This document shows positions 52,721 through 61,524 of a stretch of 64,000 nucleotides of DNA, piece by piece (the stretch's first letter is position 1; every line of letters begins with the position of its first letter). The translations under genes were made by a program, and so were the position numbers. The notes under the pieces were generated by a model. The model was not told the origin of the DNA. It was given only the letters and a program-made list of their open reading frames with translations, and did not search any database. The stretch is from Neptunomonas qingdaonensis (GTDB lineage: Bacteria; Pseudomonadota; Gammaproteobacteria; Pseudomonadales; Balneatricaceae). Location of the stretch: NCBI RefSeq assembly GCF_900113275.1, contig NZ_FOOU01000006.1, positions 124,001-188,000 of the forward strand, written 5' to 3'.

Positions 52721-53278
52721 TTAGATCTGTTTTTTAGCGGTAGCTGCTTTTGCATCCAAACCTAGCAATCTGTCGATCGATAAGATTCCCGGGCCACATG
52801 CAACAATAACCAGCAAGGAAGCCGCCCACCATGAAGCAGGATTTATCCAATGATCCCATGTTGGAAATACAGCCAGCTGAATAAACAGTGTCATACCAAT
52901 AAGTCCTAATGCAGCGAAGCGAGAAAACAAACCGAGTATCAGCAATATAGGAAGTAAGACCTCGACAACACCGGCTGACACCGCGAGCAATTCGATTATT
53001 TTTACAACAAAAGAGCCTTCGACATACTCAAGTGTTTCCGGGTTGCAAAGCTGCAACGCGCCGGGCCTTACGGGATCAGGACAGAAAAACTCATACATAA
53101 ACAGGTCGTATTTTTCGACATTAAACTTTAAAAAACCATCCCACTTAGTTAATCCCGAATCAAGAAAAACTTTGGCCACCATAAAACGAAGAAAAAATAG
53201 TGCCAAGGGTTCTAAAAACCGCGACAACTGCTGGCCAATTTGCAGATAAAACTGACGTAACTTTTCTAGCATATTCAT
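52721..53278 (-). CDS. DoxX-family membrane protein of the bufferin operon
   Basis: A 185-residue DoxX-type inner-membrane protein with four membrane spans in the segments FLEPLALFFLRFMVAKVFL, LLAVSAGVVEVLLPILLILGLFS, ALGLIGMTLFIQLAV and ASLLVIVACGPGILSID. A loop between spans one and two is rich in aromatic residues and has two Cys (FFCPDPVR and QLCNPE). In bufferin operons a DoxX protein (BufD) follows the precursor and maturation genes, and that order holds here. It likely supports redox chemistry or copper handling, but the exact role is unknown. It is the last clear gene of the operon. Confidence 0.87.
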   Translation of the reverse strand: MNMLEKLRQFYLQIGQQLSRFLEPLALFFLRFMVAKVFLDSGLTKWDGFLKFNVEKYDLFMYEFFCPDPVRPGALQLCNPETLEYVEGSFVVKIIELLAVSAGVVEVLLPILLILGLFSRFAALGLIGMTLFIQLAVFPTWDHWINPASWWAASLLVIVACGPGILSIDRLLGLDAKAATAKKQI

Positions 53279-53312
53279 ATTTATATTTATTCCTTATTTT
53301 TTATAACCGGCA

Positions 53313-54149
53313 CTAAAGCATTTCAATGTCTAATAATTCATTTTGTAAGCATGCGGAGAAAACATCGCTGACTTCAAAATTTTCGTCCACCTCTAATGCT
53401 GCATCAAAAGCTTCACCCAGCAGCCTACCCTTACCCTCGCCCTGCAGAGCCTGCATAAGTGCAACTTCTGCTAAAGACAATGCGCGCGCTTGCACTGCGC
53501 CCTGCACACGCCAAAACATAACGAAACCAGCAGCAGAGGATTCGCTATTCTGAGCCCCTTCATCATTGTTAGGTATTTTTAGTGAAATCCATTCAGACAA
53601 GGAGCCACTGCCCACGCTAAGCAGTAACACACTGGCATTTAACCTCACCCTCGCCCTGGCAAGATCGTGGCCCTGCTCCATCAATATTGTGGCATTCTCT
53701 GCCGTTAATGTTTTATCTGAATCAGCACTCATCAGACTTGTTAACCATGCATAATCCAGGCGTGCTATATCAGCCAGATTGAGCGAGGCCGAGGCCTTGG
53801 CATTAAGCGACAGCAACGAGCGTAACGACGGTTCAGCTGCACCCTGCTGGCTCATGAAGTCAGCAAGAAAGCCTGGAAAGCTCTGCCCATATCCCACCAA
53901 GGTACCTTGTTGAGGTGGAAAGAGATCAACATAGAGCCGCGCGACATTTCTGAAGCTCTCACTTCCCAGCAATTTTTGGCACACGGGGAAATTAGCCGCT
54001 AGTGCATCTACGCAGCCTTTGTAAAAACCGTTTCGATAAACAGCCAGGCGCTTTATATGATCTGAGTTTTCACAAAAGTGCCCCATAGCACTGGCATCAC
54101 CGCTACGTAAATAGCGGGTAAATGCATCGATATAATGATGCACACTCAT
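53313..54149 (-). CDS. bufC: DUF2063 protein, maturation partner BufC
   Basis: A 278-residue protein of the DUF2063 family, recognised from the N-terminal helical domain YRNGFYKGCVDALAANFPVCQKLLG and LYVDLFPPQQGTLVGYG. Such proteins partner the DUF692 (MNIO) enzymes and present the precursor peptide. It lies 56 bases downstream of the DUF692 gene and 34 bases upstream of DoxX, all on the minus strand. The pairing is standard for bufferin operons. It is soluble and cytoplasmic. Confidence 0.87.
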   Translation of the reverse strand: MSVHHYIDAFTRYLRSGDASAMGHFCENSDHIKRLAVYRNGFYKGCVDALAANFPVCQKLLGSESFRNVARLYVDLFPPQQGTLVGYGQSFPGFLADFMSQQGAAEPSLRSLLSLNAKASASLNLADIARLDYAWLTSLMSADSDKTLTAENATILMEQGHDLARARVRLNASVLLLSVGSGSLSEWISLKIPNNDEGAQNSESSAAGFVMFWRVQGAVQARALSLAEVALMQALQGEGKGRLLGEAFDAALEVDENFEVSDVFSACLQNELLDIEML

Positions 54150-54172
54150 TAGCGAACCTCCTTTTATAAAGT

Positions 54173-54222
54173 CAGTCTTGCAGGCTCAGTCATGTAGGCT
54201 CCGTCTTAGAGGCTCAGACTTA
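54173..54222. repeat. 14-bp degenerate tandem repeat at the 3' end of bufB
   Basis: CAGTCTTGCAGGCT, CAGTCATGTAGGCT and CCGTCTTAGAGGCT, then CAGACTTA, follow head to tail. The first two units are intergenic, and the third includes the bufB stop codon (54206-54208). The last unit codes for the LSLSL end of BufB, so the repeat extends the coding sequence. Confidence 0.7.
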
Positions 54223-55135
54223 ATTTTTTACCTGCCCACTGGTCTAAATAACGTTGCGCTGTTTGACGCTCGCTTAGCAGTTCTGCAAACGGTGGTATAT
54301 TAGCATCACGCTCAACTAACACAGGCCGATGACCAAACAGATCCAATGCCTGCTCGAGTAACGCCCATACCGAAAGATCGACTGCGGCCGCATGGCTGTC
54401 AATTAACAGAGATTGCCCTAATTCAGGATCAGGATCATGTCCTGCGATATGTAGCTCACCAACCAGTTCGGCAGGAATCTTCGATAGATAGGCAAATGCA
54501 TCAATACCGGTATTTTTACTACTGATGTACAAGTTATTAATGTCGATAAGTAAGCCACAACCGCTGCGCCTTGCCGCTTCGACCAAAAACTCAGGTTCAT
54601 CCATCTCACTGGTAAAATCCAGATAATTACTGGGATTCTCAATTAAAATAGATCGACCAATGCCTGACTGATAACAGTCGATGCCATCAATCAAAGACTG
54701 AAGCGCATCGTGCGTACGAGGTAATGGCATCAGGTCTGCAAAGTATTGACCACCTGATCTGGACCAAACAGCATGTTCCGACACCAGTGCAGGCTGAAAC
54801 TCATCGATCAACGCCTTCACCTGCTTAATATGCGCAGGCATGCTTTGATGATCAGAACCCAGAGACCCTCCGACACCATGAAAACTGAGGTCGTAGTTTT
54901 GACGAATAGCTCTGAGATAATGTAATCGAGGCCCACCCGCAACAAAATAGTTTTCTGTATGCACCTCAAACCAAAGATCATCACCTATTGAAGTAGCGCC
55001 TCCCTTCGGTGACCTAGCTAACGCCAAAATATCGTCAAGGTGCTCGGCCTTTAAACCAAGGCCGGCACCCAGATGATCTCCAGCAACGACAGTTTGCTGA
55101 GGCAATTGATTAGCCCTCAAGTGAACCTGCACCAT
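54206..55135 (-). CDS. bufB: DUF692/MNIO peptide-modifying enzyme BufB
   Basis: A 309-residue multinuclear non-haem iron oxygenase (DUF692, MbnB/BufB-like) that modifies Cys residues of the precursor peptide. The TIM-barrel metal ligands are visible in order: ENYF (61-64), SFHGVG with His86, SEHAVW (Glu120/His121), [17 protein letters not shown], and GELHIAGHD. The start overlaps the last 26 bases of the precursor gene, a sign of tight coupling. In bufferins the enzyme turns Cys into thiooxazole groups that bind copper. The C-terminus has a repeat-derived LSLSL. Confidence 0.9.
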   Translation of the reverse strand: MVQVHLRANQLPQQTVVAGDHLGAGLGLKAEHLDDILALARSPKGGATSIGDDLWFEVHTENYFVAGGPRLHYLRAIRQNYDLSFHGVGGSLGSDHQSMPAHIKQVKALIDEFQPALVSEHAVWSRSGGQYFADLMPLPRTHDALQSLIDGIDCYQSGIGRSILIENPSNYLDFTSEMDEPEFLVEAARRSGCGLLIDINNLYISSKNTGIDAFAYLSKIPAELVGELHIAGHDPDPELGQSLLIDSHAAAVDLSVWALLEQALDLFGHRPVLVERDANIPPFAELLSERQTAQRYLDQWAGKKLSLSL

Positions 55136-55457
55136 TAGGCGTCACAATGAACTCACACGTACCTTTTGGCGCAAATGTCCAGGCGTTAGCTTGAAAGTCG
55201 GTTGTGGATGTACCTTCACAACTCGTACCCGCACCCGCCTTGCAATCGTTCTCACCGGCTAACGCGATACCAAAACATTTGTCTTTACGACCACGGATTG
55301 TATCACCTGCTAACCAGCCCTGAACCTGAGCCTGAACTTCAGCAGATGCTGTTTCAGAAACTGTCAGTTGACTGTTAGGGCCGGCGACGGCACCTGTGCT
55401 TAGCATTGCTGCGGATGCGCCGATTAGTAGTGCTGTGGTTAGGCTTGCTTTTTTCAT
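55110..55457 (-). CDS. bufA1: bufferin precursor peptide (DUF2282)
   Basis: A 115-residue exported peptide. The signal peptide is residues 1-25 (TGAVA-GPNS). The mature part has the four-Cys DUF2282 pattern: Cys61 in [10 protein letters not shown], Cys72 in ENDC, Cys80 in GAGTSC and Cys101 in PKGTC. DUF2282 peptides are the bufferins: the MNIO enzyme modifies Cys of the precursor, and the exported product binds copper and protects the envelope. It is first in the operon and followed by BufB, BufC and DoxX. The promoter region has 8-bp tandem repeats. No ECF sigma pair is adjacent. Confidence 0.92.
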   Translation of the reverse strand: MKKASLTTALLIGASAAMLSTGAVAGPNSQLTVSETASAEVQAQVQGWLAGDTIRGRKDKCFGIALAGENDCKAGAGTSCEGTSTTDFQANAWTFAPKGTCEFIVTPNGAGSLEG

Positions 55458-55494
55458 TGTTATTACTCCTGGTTAAAAGGTCTTTCTTGTTTTT

Positions 55495-55523
55495 GTTTAC
55501 ATGTTTACATGTTTACATGTTTA
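55495..55523. promoter_or_regulatory. 8-bp tandem repeats GTTTACAT upstream of the bufferin operon
   Basis: Three exact copies of GTTTACAT plus GTTTA lie 38-66 bases upstream of the bufA1 start codon. Each copy junction also contains the palindrome ACATGT. The position suits an operator or promoter element; a chance microsatellite is the alternative. Confidence 0.5.
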
Positions 55524-55695
55524 ACACATTTGATGTTGCTTACTGTAAAGACTGAAACTGAAACGAAACTGAAAACAGCAAATATAAAAACGCCTAACGG
55601 ATCAATGTTCACCCTGCTGCTTTTTTGCTATGCTCCGCTCTCCTGTTTAACGGGTTGCCAAATTGGCTTCCCAGCATTAAAAATGAGTGATTGCC

Positions 55696-56766
55696 ATGAG
55701 CAAATACTGGAGTGAAGCGATCCGGAGTCTGACCCCTTATGTACCGGGTGAACAGCCAAAGGGTAGCAATATTATTAAACTGAATACCAATGAAAATCCG
55801 TTTCCACCCTCTCCAATGGTGCTTGAAGCGATCCATCAGTTTGATACTGACCGACTACGTCTTTATCCTGACCCTGACTCGTCAGCGCTTAAGCAATCAC
55901 TGGCTGATCATTTCCATGTTAAAACCGATCAAGTATTTGTAGGCAATGGTTCTGATGAGGTATTAGCGCATACTTTTATGGCTTTCTTTCGCCATCCTGA
56001 ACCGCTATTGATGCCCGACATCTCTTACAGTTTTTATGATGTGTACGCCAACCTGTACGGCATCGACGTCAGGCACATCCCTTTACAAGACGACTTCTGT
56101 ATTGCGCTGGATGACTACTCAGAAGCGAATGGCGGTATCATATTCGCCAACCCTAATGCCCCGACAGGCAGAGCATTAACGCTGGATCAAATAAACGCCC
56201 TGCTGCAACGTAACACTGAATCCGTTGTCGTTGTGGATGAAGCATATGTGGATTTTGGTGCAGAAACAGCCATCAAGCTGGTAGAGCAATACTCTAACCT
56301 ATTAGTCGTCCAAACACTCTCTAAGTCTCGCTCTTTAGCCGGAATGCGGGTGGGTTTTGCTATCGGTAGCGCTGAACTCATCGATGGATTAGAGCGCGTC
56401 AAAAATAGCTTCAACTCATATCCACTGGATATGCTCGCCCAGGTGACTGCGACTGCCGCCATTAAAGACGTTGCGTATTTTACGCAAACCACACAGCAGA
56501 TCATTAAAACACGGGAATGGACAAACGAGCAGCTATTAGCGCTGGGCTTTAAGATTATCCCATCGAAAACCAACTTTGTGTTTGCCTCACATCGCTATAT
56601 TGAAGCGGCTGAGTTAATGGGATTTTTACGAACTCATCAGATTCTGGTAAGACATTTCAGCCGCCCAGGCATTGATAACCACTTGCGCATCACTATCGGA
56701 ACAGAAGAAGAGATGCATGCAATGATAAATTGCCTGAAGCGTCATCCTGATATCATTTCTATGTGA
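55696..56766 (+). CDS. hisC: histidinol-phosphate aminotransferase
   Basis: HisC transfers an amino group from glutamate to imidazole acetol phosphate in histidine synthesis. The 356-residue PLP enzyme (from the ATG at 55696; an in-frame GTG at 55687 is weaker) has the family opening LTPYVPGEQPKGSNIIKLNTNENPFPP. The FANPNAPTGR block, the cofactor Lys in VQTLSKSRSLAGMRVG and the terminal Arg region LRITIGTEEE also fit. It stands apart from other his genes, as HisC2-type copies often do. No terminator is obvious before rarD, 184 bases on. Confidence 0.95.
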   Translation: MSKYWSEAIRSLTPYVPGEQPKGSNIIKLNTNENPFPPSPMVLEAIHQFDTDRLRLYPDPDSSALKQSLADHFHVKTDQVFVGNGSDEVLAHTFMAFFRHPEPLLMPDISYSFYDVYANLYGIDVRHIPLQDDFCIALDDYSEANGGIIFANPNAPTGRALTLDQINALLQRNTESVVVVDEAYVDFGAETAIKLVEQYSNLLVVQTLSKSRSLAGMRVGFAIGSAELIDGLERVKNSFNSYPLDMLAQVTATAAIKDVAYFTQTTQQIIKTREWTNEQLLALGFKIIPSKTNFVFASHRYIEAAELMGFLRTHQILVRHFSRPGIDNHLRITIGTEEEMHAMINCLKRHPDIISM

Positions 56767-56950
56767 TAAATGCGCCTCGCTTGCAAAAAGCGGGGCTCGC
56801 ATCCACACCTAATGAATCAGATCCATTTTCAGCAACAAGCTTATCTCAAATCAGCTTTACCGCTGCCTTTCTTGTACACTCTTTTAATACAACAATGTGT
56901 TTCCTTGCTGTATTAGATACTACTGTTAAAATTCCTCTTTAATTTCGGGA

Positions 56951-57847
56951 ATGCCTATTGTGACTGAGTCTAATCGCGGCTTACTACTTGCCCTGTTCGC
57001 CTACTCCATATGGGGCAGCTTTGCCGTGTTTTTCAGTCTGTTAAAACACATCCCGGCTACTGAAGTCCTCCTTCACCGCATTATCTGGTCATTTATTTTT
57101 GTCGCTATCATCCTGACACTCACCCGCCACTGGGCCCGCGCCAAATCCGCACTGCTAAACCGGCGTCTGGTATTAGCCCTGTTTTGCTCTTCTCTACTTA
57201 TCGGAGCCAATTGGTGCCTGTATATCTGGGCGGTTAGTGTTAATCGTGCGGTAGAAGCCAGCCTCGGCTACTTTATCAGCCCGCTGATTGCGATCTGTTT
57301 AGGCGTTATTTTCTTTAAAGAATCATTGGCCGTTTATCAAAAGGTAGCGATTTTTCTGGCGGCATGCGGTGTTGGCTTCAAGATTATAGGGATTGGCGAG
57401 TTCCCATGGATTTCACTATCTTTGGCGATCAGCTTCGGGCTTTACGGGCTGATACGTAAAAAAACACAAGTAGATACTGTCACCGGCCTGATGCTGGAAA
57501 CCATACTTCTACTCCCCTTTGCTGCGGTTTATTGGGTCTGGTTATTAATACAGGGTGAGCAGCACTTCAGCATGAGTCTGGACGGCCTGCTCCTCATACT
57601 TGCAGGTGTGCTCACCGCATTACCCTTACTGGCTTTTTCGGCAGCGGCTCACAGATTAAGCCTGACATTACTTGGCGTTATGACTTATCTTGCGCCGACA
57701 CTTCAACTGTTAAGCGCAGTGCTCATTTTAGGCGAACCGTTTGATAAGGGTGATTTTGTGACATTTTCACTGATATGGCTGTCGTTACTGATCTTTTCAG
57801 GAGGGGCAATCTGGCGGCGTAGACGAACGCCAGAAAGTATCGTTTGA
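56951..57847 (+). CDS. rarD: EamA/RarD-family transporter
   Basis: A 298-residue drug/metabolite transporter with ten predicted membrane spans. The opening ESNRGLLLALFAYSIWGSFAVFFSLLKHIPATEVLLHRIIWS and the later AVEASLGYFISPL segment identify the RarD subgroup. E. coli RarD is linked to chloramphenicol resistance, but the natural substrate is unknown. It is monocistronic and follows hisC in the same direction. Confidence 0.92.
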   Translation: MPIVTESNRGLLLALFAYSIWGSFAVFFSLLKHIPATEVLLHRIIWSFIFVAIILTLTRHWARAKSALLNRRLVLALFCSSLLIGANWCLYIWAVSVNRAVEASLGYFISPLIAICLGVIFFKESLAVYQKVAIFLAACGVGFKIIGIGEFPWISLSLAISFGLYGLIRKKTQVDTVTGLMLETILLLPFAAVYWVWLLIQGEQHFSMSLDGLLLILAGVLTALPLLAFSAAAHRLSLTLLGVMTYLAPTLQLLSAVLILGEPFDKGDFVTFSLIWLSLLIFSGGAIWRRRRTPESIV

Positions 57848-57896
57848 TAACTAAGCCAATAAGCACTTGATGAGCTAATAGGTTTTTAGCTGCTTA

Positions 57897-58814
57897 TTAA
57901 CGCCAGGGCTCGCCTTCCACTCGGTTGGCACCACTTTGTTTAGCGACAAACAGGTTCTCTTCTGCTCGCTTCAAGATACTTTCAGGGGTATCTTTCGCAT
58001 CACGCAATGTAGCTGCACCAATACAGACAGTAAAATTCAGGCTGTCTTCAGCGTCATCGGAAGCAGATGAAACCTGCAGCTCGGCCGCCAATTTACGCAC
58101 ACGCTCTGCCGCCAGCAACGCCTGTTCCCGGTTAGTTTCCGGTAAAAACATCACAAAGCGGTCATCAGAAAAACGGGCAAAAAAATCTGCGGTTCGCTGG
58201 AAGCCATGCATCGCTTTTACAAACTGCTGTAATACTTTATCCCCGGTGTCCCAGTTGTATTGATCATTGATCTGCTTGAAGTTATCAATATCGATCAACA
58301 AAAATGAACATACCCAATCGTATCGCTGTGCCTGAGCAATCGAGTGGTCAAGAATAGTCAGTAAAGAGCGGCGGTTATATGCACCGGTTAATGGGTCACG
58401 TTGCGCCTGATTAAATAACTTTTGTTGATTACGCCTGGAAACTGACACATCACGCGCAACCCAGATCAACTCAGTTTCATCGACAGCAACCAAGGTTGTA
58501 TCCCAGGTTTGGGCGGTGGTTAACCCAAGTTCACGCCAGTGAAAAGAATGCTCAGGTTGCATCGACAGCGTTAACTTTTGCGGCTCTCCGCTTTCCAATG
58601 CTTTTTTCGTCATTGCAGCAATATGGCCGGCAACTTCATCAGGGAATAATGCAGTAAACGTTCTTGAAATCATCGCATCGGGCTTCAGCCAACTGGCACT
58701 GCCGGCACTCACTTTTTTGATTTCTCCGGTACTGCTTAACCTCACGACGATTTGATCAATAGCCGCTAATAGACACTCAAAACGACGCAAATGCCGTCCT
58801 TCAGAGTCCGTCAT
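57897..58814 (-). CDS. PAS-GGDEF protein with degenerate active site
   Basis: A 305-residue cytoplasmic signalling protein: a PAS-like sensor domain (about 12-125) followed by a GGDEF domain (139-300, starting RDPLTGAYNRR). The catalytic GGDEF signature is replaced by SDDRF (216-220), losing both Gly and the Glu essential for catalysis. The allosteric I-site RxxD is kept as RTAD (207-210), exactly five residues upstream. It therefore probably cannot make c-di-GMP but could bind it and act as a receptor. There is no transmembrane segment. It is monocistronic. Confidence 0.9.
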   Translation of the reverse strand: MTDSEGRHLRRFECLLAAIDQIVVRLSSTGEIKKVSAGSASWLKPDAMISRTFTALFPDEVAGHIAAMTKKALESGEPQKLTLSMQPEHSFHWRELGLTTAQTWDTTLVAVDETELIWVARDVSVSRRNQQKLFNQAQRDPLTGAYNRRSLLTILDHSIAQAQRYDWVCSFLLIDIDNFKQINDQYNWDTGDKVLQQFVKAMHGFQRTADFFARFSDDRFVMFLPETNREQALLAAERVRKLAAELQVSSASDDAEDSLNFTVCIGAATLRDAKDTPESILKRAEENLFVAKQSGANRVEGEPWR

Positions 58815-58955
58815 GTCACTCTCCCTAACAGAAATTACTTGTTAAAAGTTATAGCACAGCTGAAGCGACTTATTATCTGAATTGTGAAATAACCTAAAAA
58901 TATGTTCGCTAAGAAGCACTTGTGCTGCACTAATAGCAGCTATGCAGCACGCAGA

Positions 58956-59255
58956 TTACTTAATAAAGCGCCTGACAAGGCGAGCAGAATCACCGAACAG
59001 GTCTAAGGAATAATGGATAGGATGCCTATCCAGGCAGTCCAAAAGAGATGAAATATCTTCAGGCCTCCCTTCAAAACCGGCATTCAGCAACATGCAGCCC
59101 TCACCTTCAATATTGAGCTTAATATTCTTATGCCTGAGAGCATCGTCATCTTCATTAGAAAACGTTAGCTCCCAGCCACAGGACAGAAGCGCGTCCACCA
59201 ATAACTTTCGTTGTAATTGAGTATTTAACGTACCTAATAAACGATATACCTGCAT
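58956..59255 (-). CDS. small hypothetical protein downstream of trhO
   Basis: A 99-residue cytoplasmic protein; I do not recognise the family. The ATG at 59255 is supported by AGGAG six bases upstream and lies 19 bases after the trhO stop, so it is co-transcribed with trhO. The sequence has a beta-rich core with helices (LLSCGWELTFSNEDDD, GEGCMLLNAGFEGRPEDISSLLDC) and no membrane segment. Three Cys are spread through it. A frame extending further upstream exists but would overlap trhO without a ribosome site. Confidence 0.7.
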   Translation of the reverse strand: MQVYRLLGTLNTQLQRKLLVDALLSCGWELTFSNEDDDALRHKNIKLNIEGEGCMLLNAGFEGRPEDISSLLDCLDRHPIHYSLDLFGDSARLVRRFIK

Positions 59256-59274
59256 CACAACTCCTGTGTTACTT

Positions 59275-60288
59275 TTACTTTTGCTGCTGCTTTTGTTGCT
59301 GCTTTTGTTCCTGTTCGGCCAACTGGCGCTGACGCTCCAGGCGCTTCGCTTCACGGCGCTCTTGCATGGTCAAGACAGCCGCCTCTCCTATATGACCCTC
59401 ACCCCGCAACATGGCTAGCTGCATCTGTTTTTCTCGCTGAGCAAAACGCTGCATTTGCTCATCGGTGTGTTTACCAAAGCAATGCGGACAACTAACCCCT
59501 GGTACATACTGCTCGCTATTTTTGTCTGCTTCGGTGATCGGCATACGACAGGCATTACACTGATCATACTGACCTTTTTCAAGCTGATGATTCACCGTAA
59601 CCCGATCATCAAAAACAAAACACTCACCTTCCCACAAAGATGTTTCCTGCGGGACTTCTTCCAGATATTTCAGAATTCCGCCTTTAAGGTGGTATACCTC
59701 ATCAAAGCCTTGCTCTTTCATATACGCCGTTGATTTCTCGCAACGAATTCCGCCCGTGCAGAACATCGCTACTTTTTTCTGTTTAGCGGGATTCATATGC
59801 TGCTTAACATACTCTGGAAACTCGCGAAAACTTTCTGTCTGTGGGTTGACTGCATGCCGAAAAGTACCGACTTGCACCTCATAATCATTACGCGTATCCA
59901 CCAGCACTACATCAGGATCACTAATTAATGCATTCCAGTCTTTGGGCTCAACATAAGTGCCCACCACTCTTTTAGGGTCAATGCCTTCCACGCCAAGCGT
60001 TACAATCTCTTTCTTAAGCTTCACTTTGGTGCGCTTAAACGGCTGGCGCTCATGCAAGGATTCCTTATGATCAATATCTGCCAAACGCGCATCAGACTTC
60101 AACCAGGCTAGTAATGCATCAATCGCTTCTCGCGTACCTGAAACCGTGCCATTGATACCTTCCTGGGCCAATAACAGTGTGCCACGCACAGCATTGCTCT
60201 TCATCACATCATACAAGGGCGCACGCAGCTCCTGATAATCATCCAGAGCAACAAACTTATACAGGGCACACACCACAGTGTGAGACAT
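59275..60288 (-). CDS. trhO: tRNA uridine(34) hydroxylase TrhO
   Basis: TrhO (YceA) hydroxylates U34 of certain tRNAs in an O2-dependent way, giving ho5U. The 337-residue protein has an N-terminal domain ([16 protein letters not shown]) and a rhodanese domain with the active Cys177 in [13 protein letters not shown]; a Zn-binding CxxC-type tail CNACRMP ... CPHCFGKH follows. The C-terminus is low complexity ([13 protein letters not shown]), coded by CTG/TTG-rich repeats. A small gene follows 19 bases after its stop. Confidence 0.94.
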   Translation of the reverse strand: MSHTVVCALYKFVALDDYQELRAPLYDVMKSNAVRGTLLLAQEGINGTVSGTREAIDALLAWLKSDARLADIDHKESLHERQPFKRTKVKLKKEIVTLGVEGIDPKRVVGTYVEPKDWNALISDPDVVLVDTRNDYEVQVGTFRHAVNPQTESFREFPEYVKQHMNPAKQKKVAMFCTGGIRCEKSTAYMKEQGFDEVYHLKGGILKYLEEVPQETSLWEGECFVFDDRVTVNHQLEKGQYDQCNACRMPITEADKNSEQYVPGVSCPHCFGKHTDEQMQRFAQREKQMQLAMLRGEGHIGEAAVLTMQERREAKRLERQRQLAEQEQKQQQKQQQK

Positions 60289-60486
60289 AATGATTCTCCC
60301 AATTAAACTAAAACGACGAGGGATTATACGTAAATCCTGATTAACTGTCGCTGATTGACGCGCATAAGGCCCATGAATAAATTTCTATCAGACCCTTATC
60401 GCCATACCGTTAGCTCTAGACCCTGATCTCTGCAACTGAGATGATACGACAGTTACAGTACTTTATTACTTGCGAAGAGATTTCAC

Positions 60487-60921
60487 ATGAAAACACCGAT
60501 GCTTTGCGCCGTTTTGATCAGCGCATCAATCGCTACAATATCCGTTAACGCCTTTGCGACAGACAGTATTCCCTTTAATGCCGGCAAATGGGAGATCACC
60601 AGTCAAGCAACAATGCCGATGCTCCCCCAACCCATCATCAATACCAACATCGAGTGCATCAACGAAGACACCATCAGCGCAGATCGCTTTGCCAAACAAA
60701 CCCGTGGCAATTGCACAGCAACCGATGTAAGTGCTTCCGGGCAACATATAAAATGGAAAATGAGCTGCGACGTTCAAGGTAACCAAATGACAGGCTACGG
60801 AGATATGCAGGCGAACGACACCAACCTAAAAGGAAAAGCAACGATAGCGATGTCTATGCAAGGATTAATGATGGAGATGAAGACGACATGGAAGGGAAAG
60901 CGCCTGGGCGACTGCAACTAA
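60487..60921 (+). CDS. DUF3617 periplasmic protein
   Basis: A 144-residue exported protein of the DUF3617 family. The signal peptide is about 25 residues (NAFATDSIP). The motif FNAGKWEITSQATMPM and the later IECINEDT and GNCTATDVSASG match the family. Several Cys pairs (56, 73, 93, 143) suggest disulfides. Function is unknown in the family. It is monocistronic, with a 198-base gap from the divergent trhO and 140 bases before arfB. Confidence 0.85.
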   Translation: MKTPMLCAVLISASIATISVNAFATDSIPFNAGKWEITSQATMPMLPQPIINTNIECINEDTISADRFAKQTRGNCTATDVSASGQHIKWKMSCDVQGNQMTGYGDMQANDTNLKGKATIAMSMQGLMMEMKTTWKGKRLGDCN

Positions 60922-61061
60922 ATAGCCGACTTCAATTAATAGCTCAGACGCCCTCACTCAGAGAAGCACATAGCGGCTTTTCTGAGTGCTCAAACCTGAT
61001 ATATTTACATCTGGCATAGCTGATCTGACAGAATTAATCTAATCAAAAGGCTGATTATTCA

Positions 61062-61475
61062 GTGCTACAAATATCCAAGCACATCATTATCCAAGATGAA
61101 GAAATTGAAATGATACCCATTCGCGCCCAAGGCGCGGGAGGGCAAAACGTCAATAAAGTATCCAGCGCTATCCATCTACGCTTTGATGTGACTGCCTCCT
61201 CTTTACCCGACTATTACAAACAACAGTTACTCAATCTAAACGATCAGAGGATCAACAAAGAAGGCATTATTGTCATTAAGGCCCAGCAGTTCCGCACTCA
61301 GGAAAAAAACAAGGAAGCGGCTTTAGCGAGACTGCTCGAACTTATCAAAAGCGTGACAACACCACAAAAAGTACGCAGGCCGACTAAACCAACAAAAGGG
61401 TCTAAAACCAGAAGGCTCGATAGTAAGAATAAGCGCGGAAAAACCAAAGCAATGCGCGGCAAAGTGACCGACTAG
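61062..61475 (+). CDS. arfB: alternative ribosome-rescue factor ArfB (YaeJ)
   Basis: ArfB hydrolyses peptidyl-tRNA on ribosomes stalled at mRNA ends. The 137-residue protein, read from a GTG, has the GGQ motif in [13 protein letters not shown] (GGQ at 26-28), the catalytic core and a basic C-terminal tail ([15 protein letters not shown]) that enters the empty mRNA channel. The length fits the family. Degenerate 15-bp tandem repeats follow the stop. Confidence 0.94.
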   Translation: MLQISKHIIIQDEEIEMIPIRAQGAGGQNVNKVSSAIHLRFDVTASSLPDYYKQQLLNLNDQRINKEGIIVIKAQQFRTQEKNKEAALARLLELIKSVTTPQKVRRPTKPTKGSKTRRLDSKNKRGKTKAMRGKVTD

Positions 61476-61524
61476 AGAGCTATTAACTCGAGAACTATTA
61501 ACCAGAGAAGTATTAACCAGAGCG
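61474..61524. repeat. 15-bp degenerate tandem repeat after arfB
   Basis: AGAGAGCTATTAACT, CGAGAACTATTAACC and AGAGAAGTATTAACC follow head to tail, then AGAGCGCTAAG. The repeat begins in the arfB stop region and ends at the stop codon of the opposite gene. Confidence 0.7.

Noticed and set aside
59278-59310. CAG/CTG-type trinucleotide repeat as a regulatory element
   Set aside because: It lies inside the trhO coding region and gives its Gln-rich tail; no independent signal.
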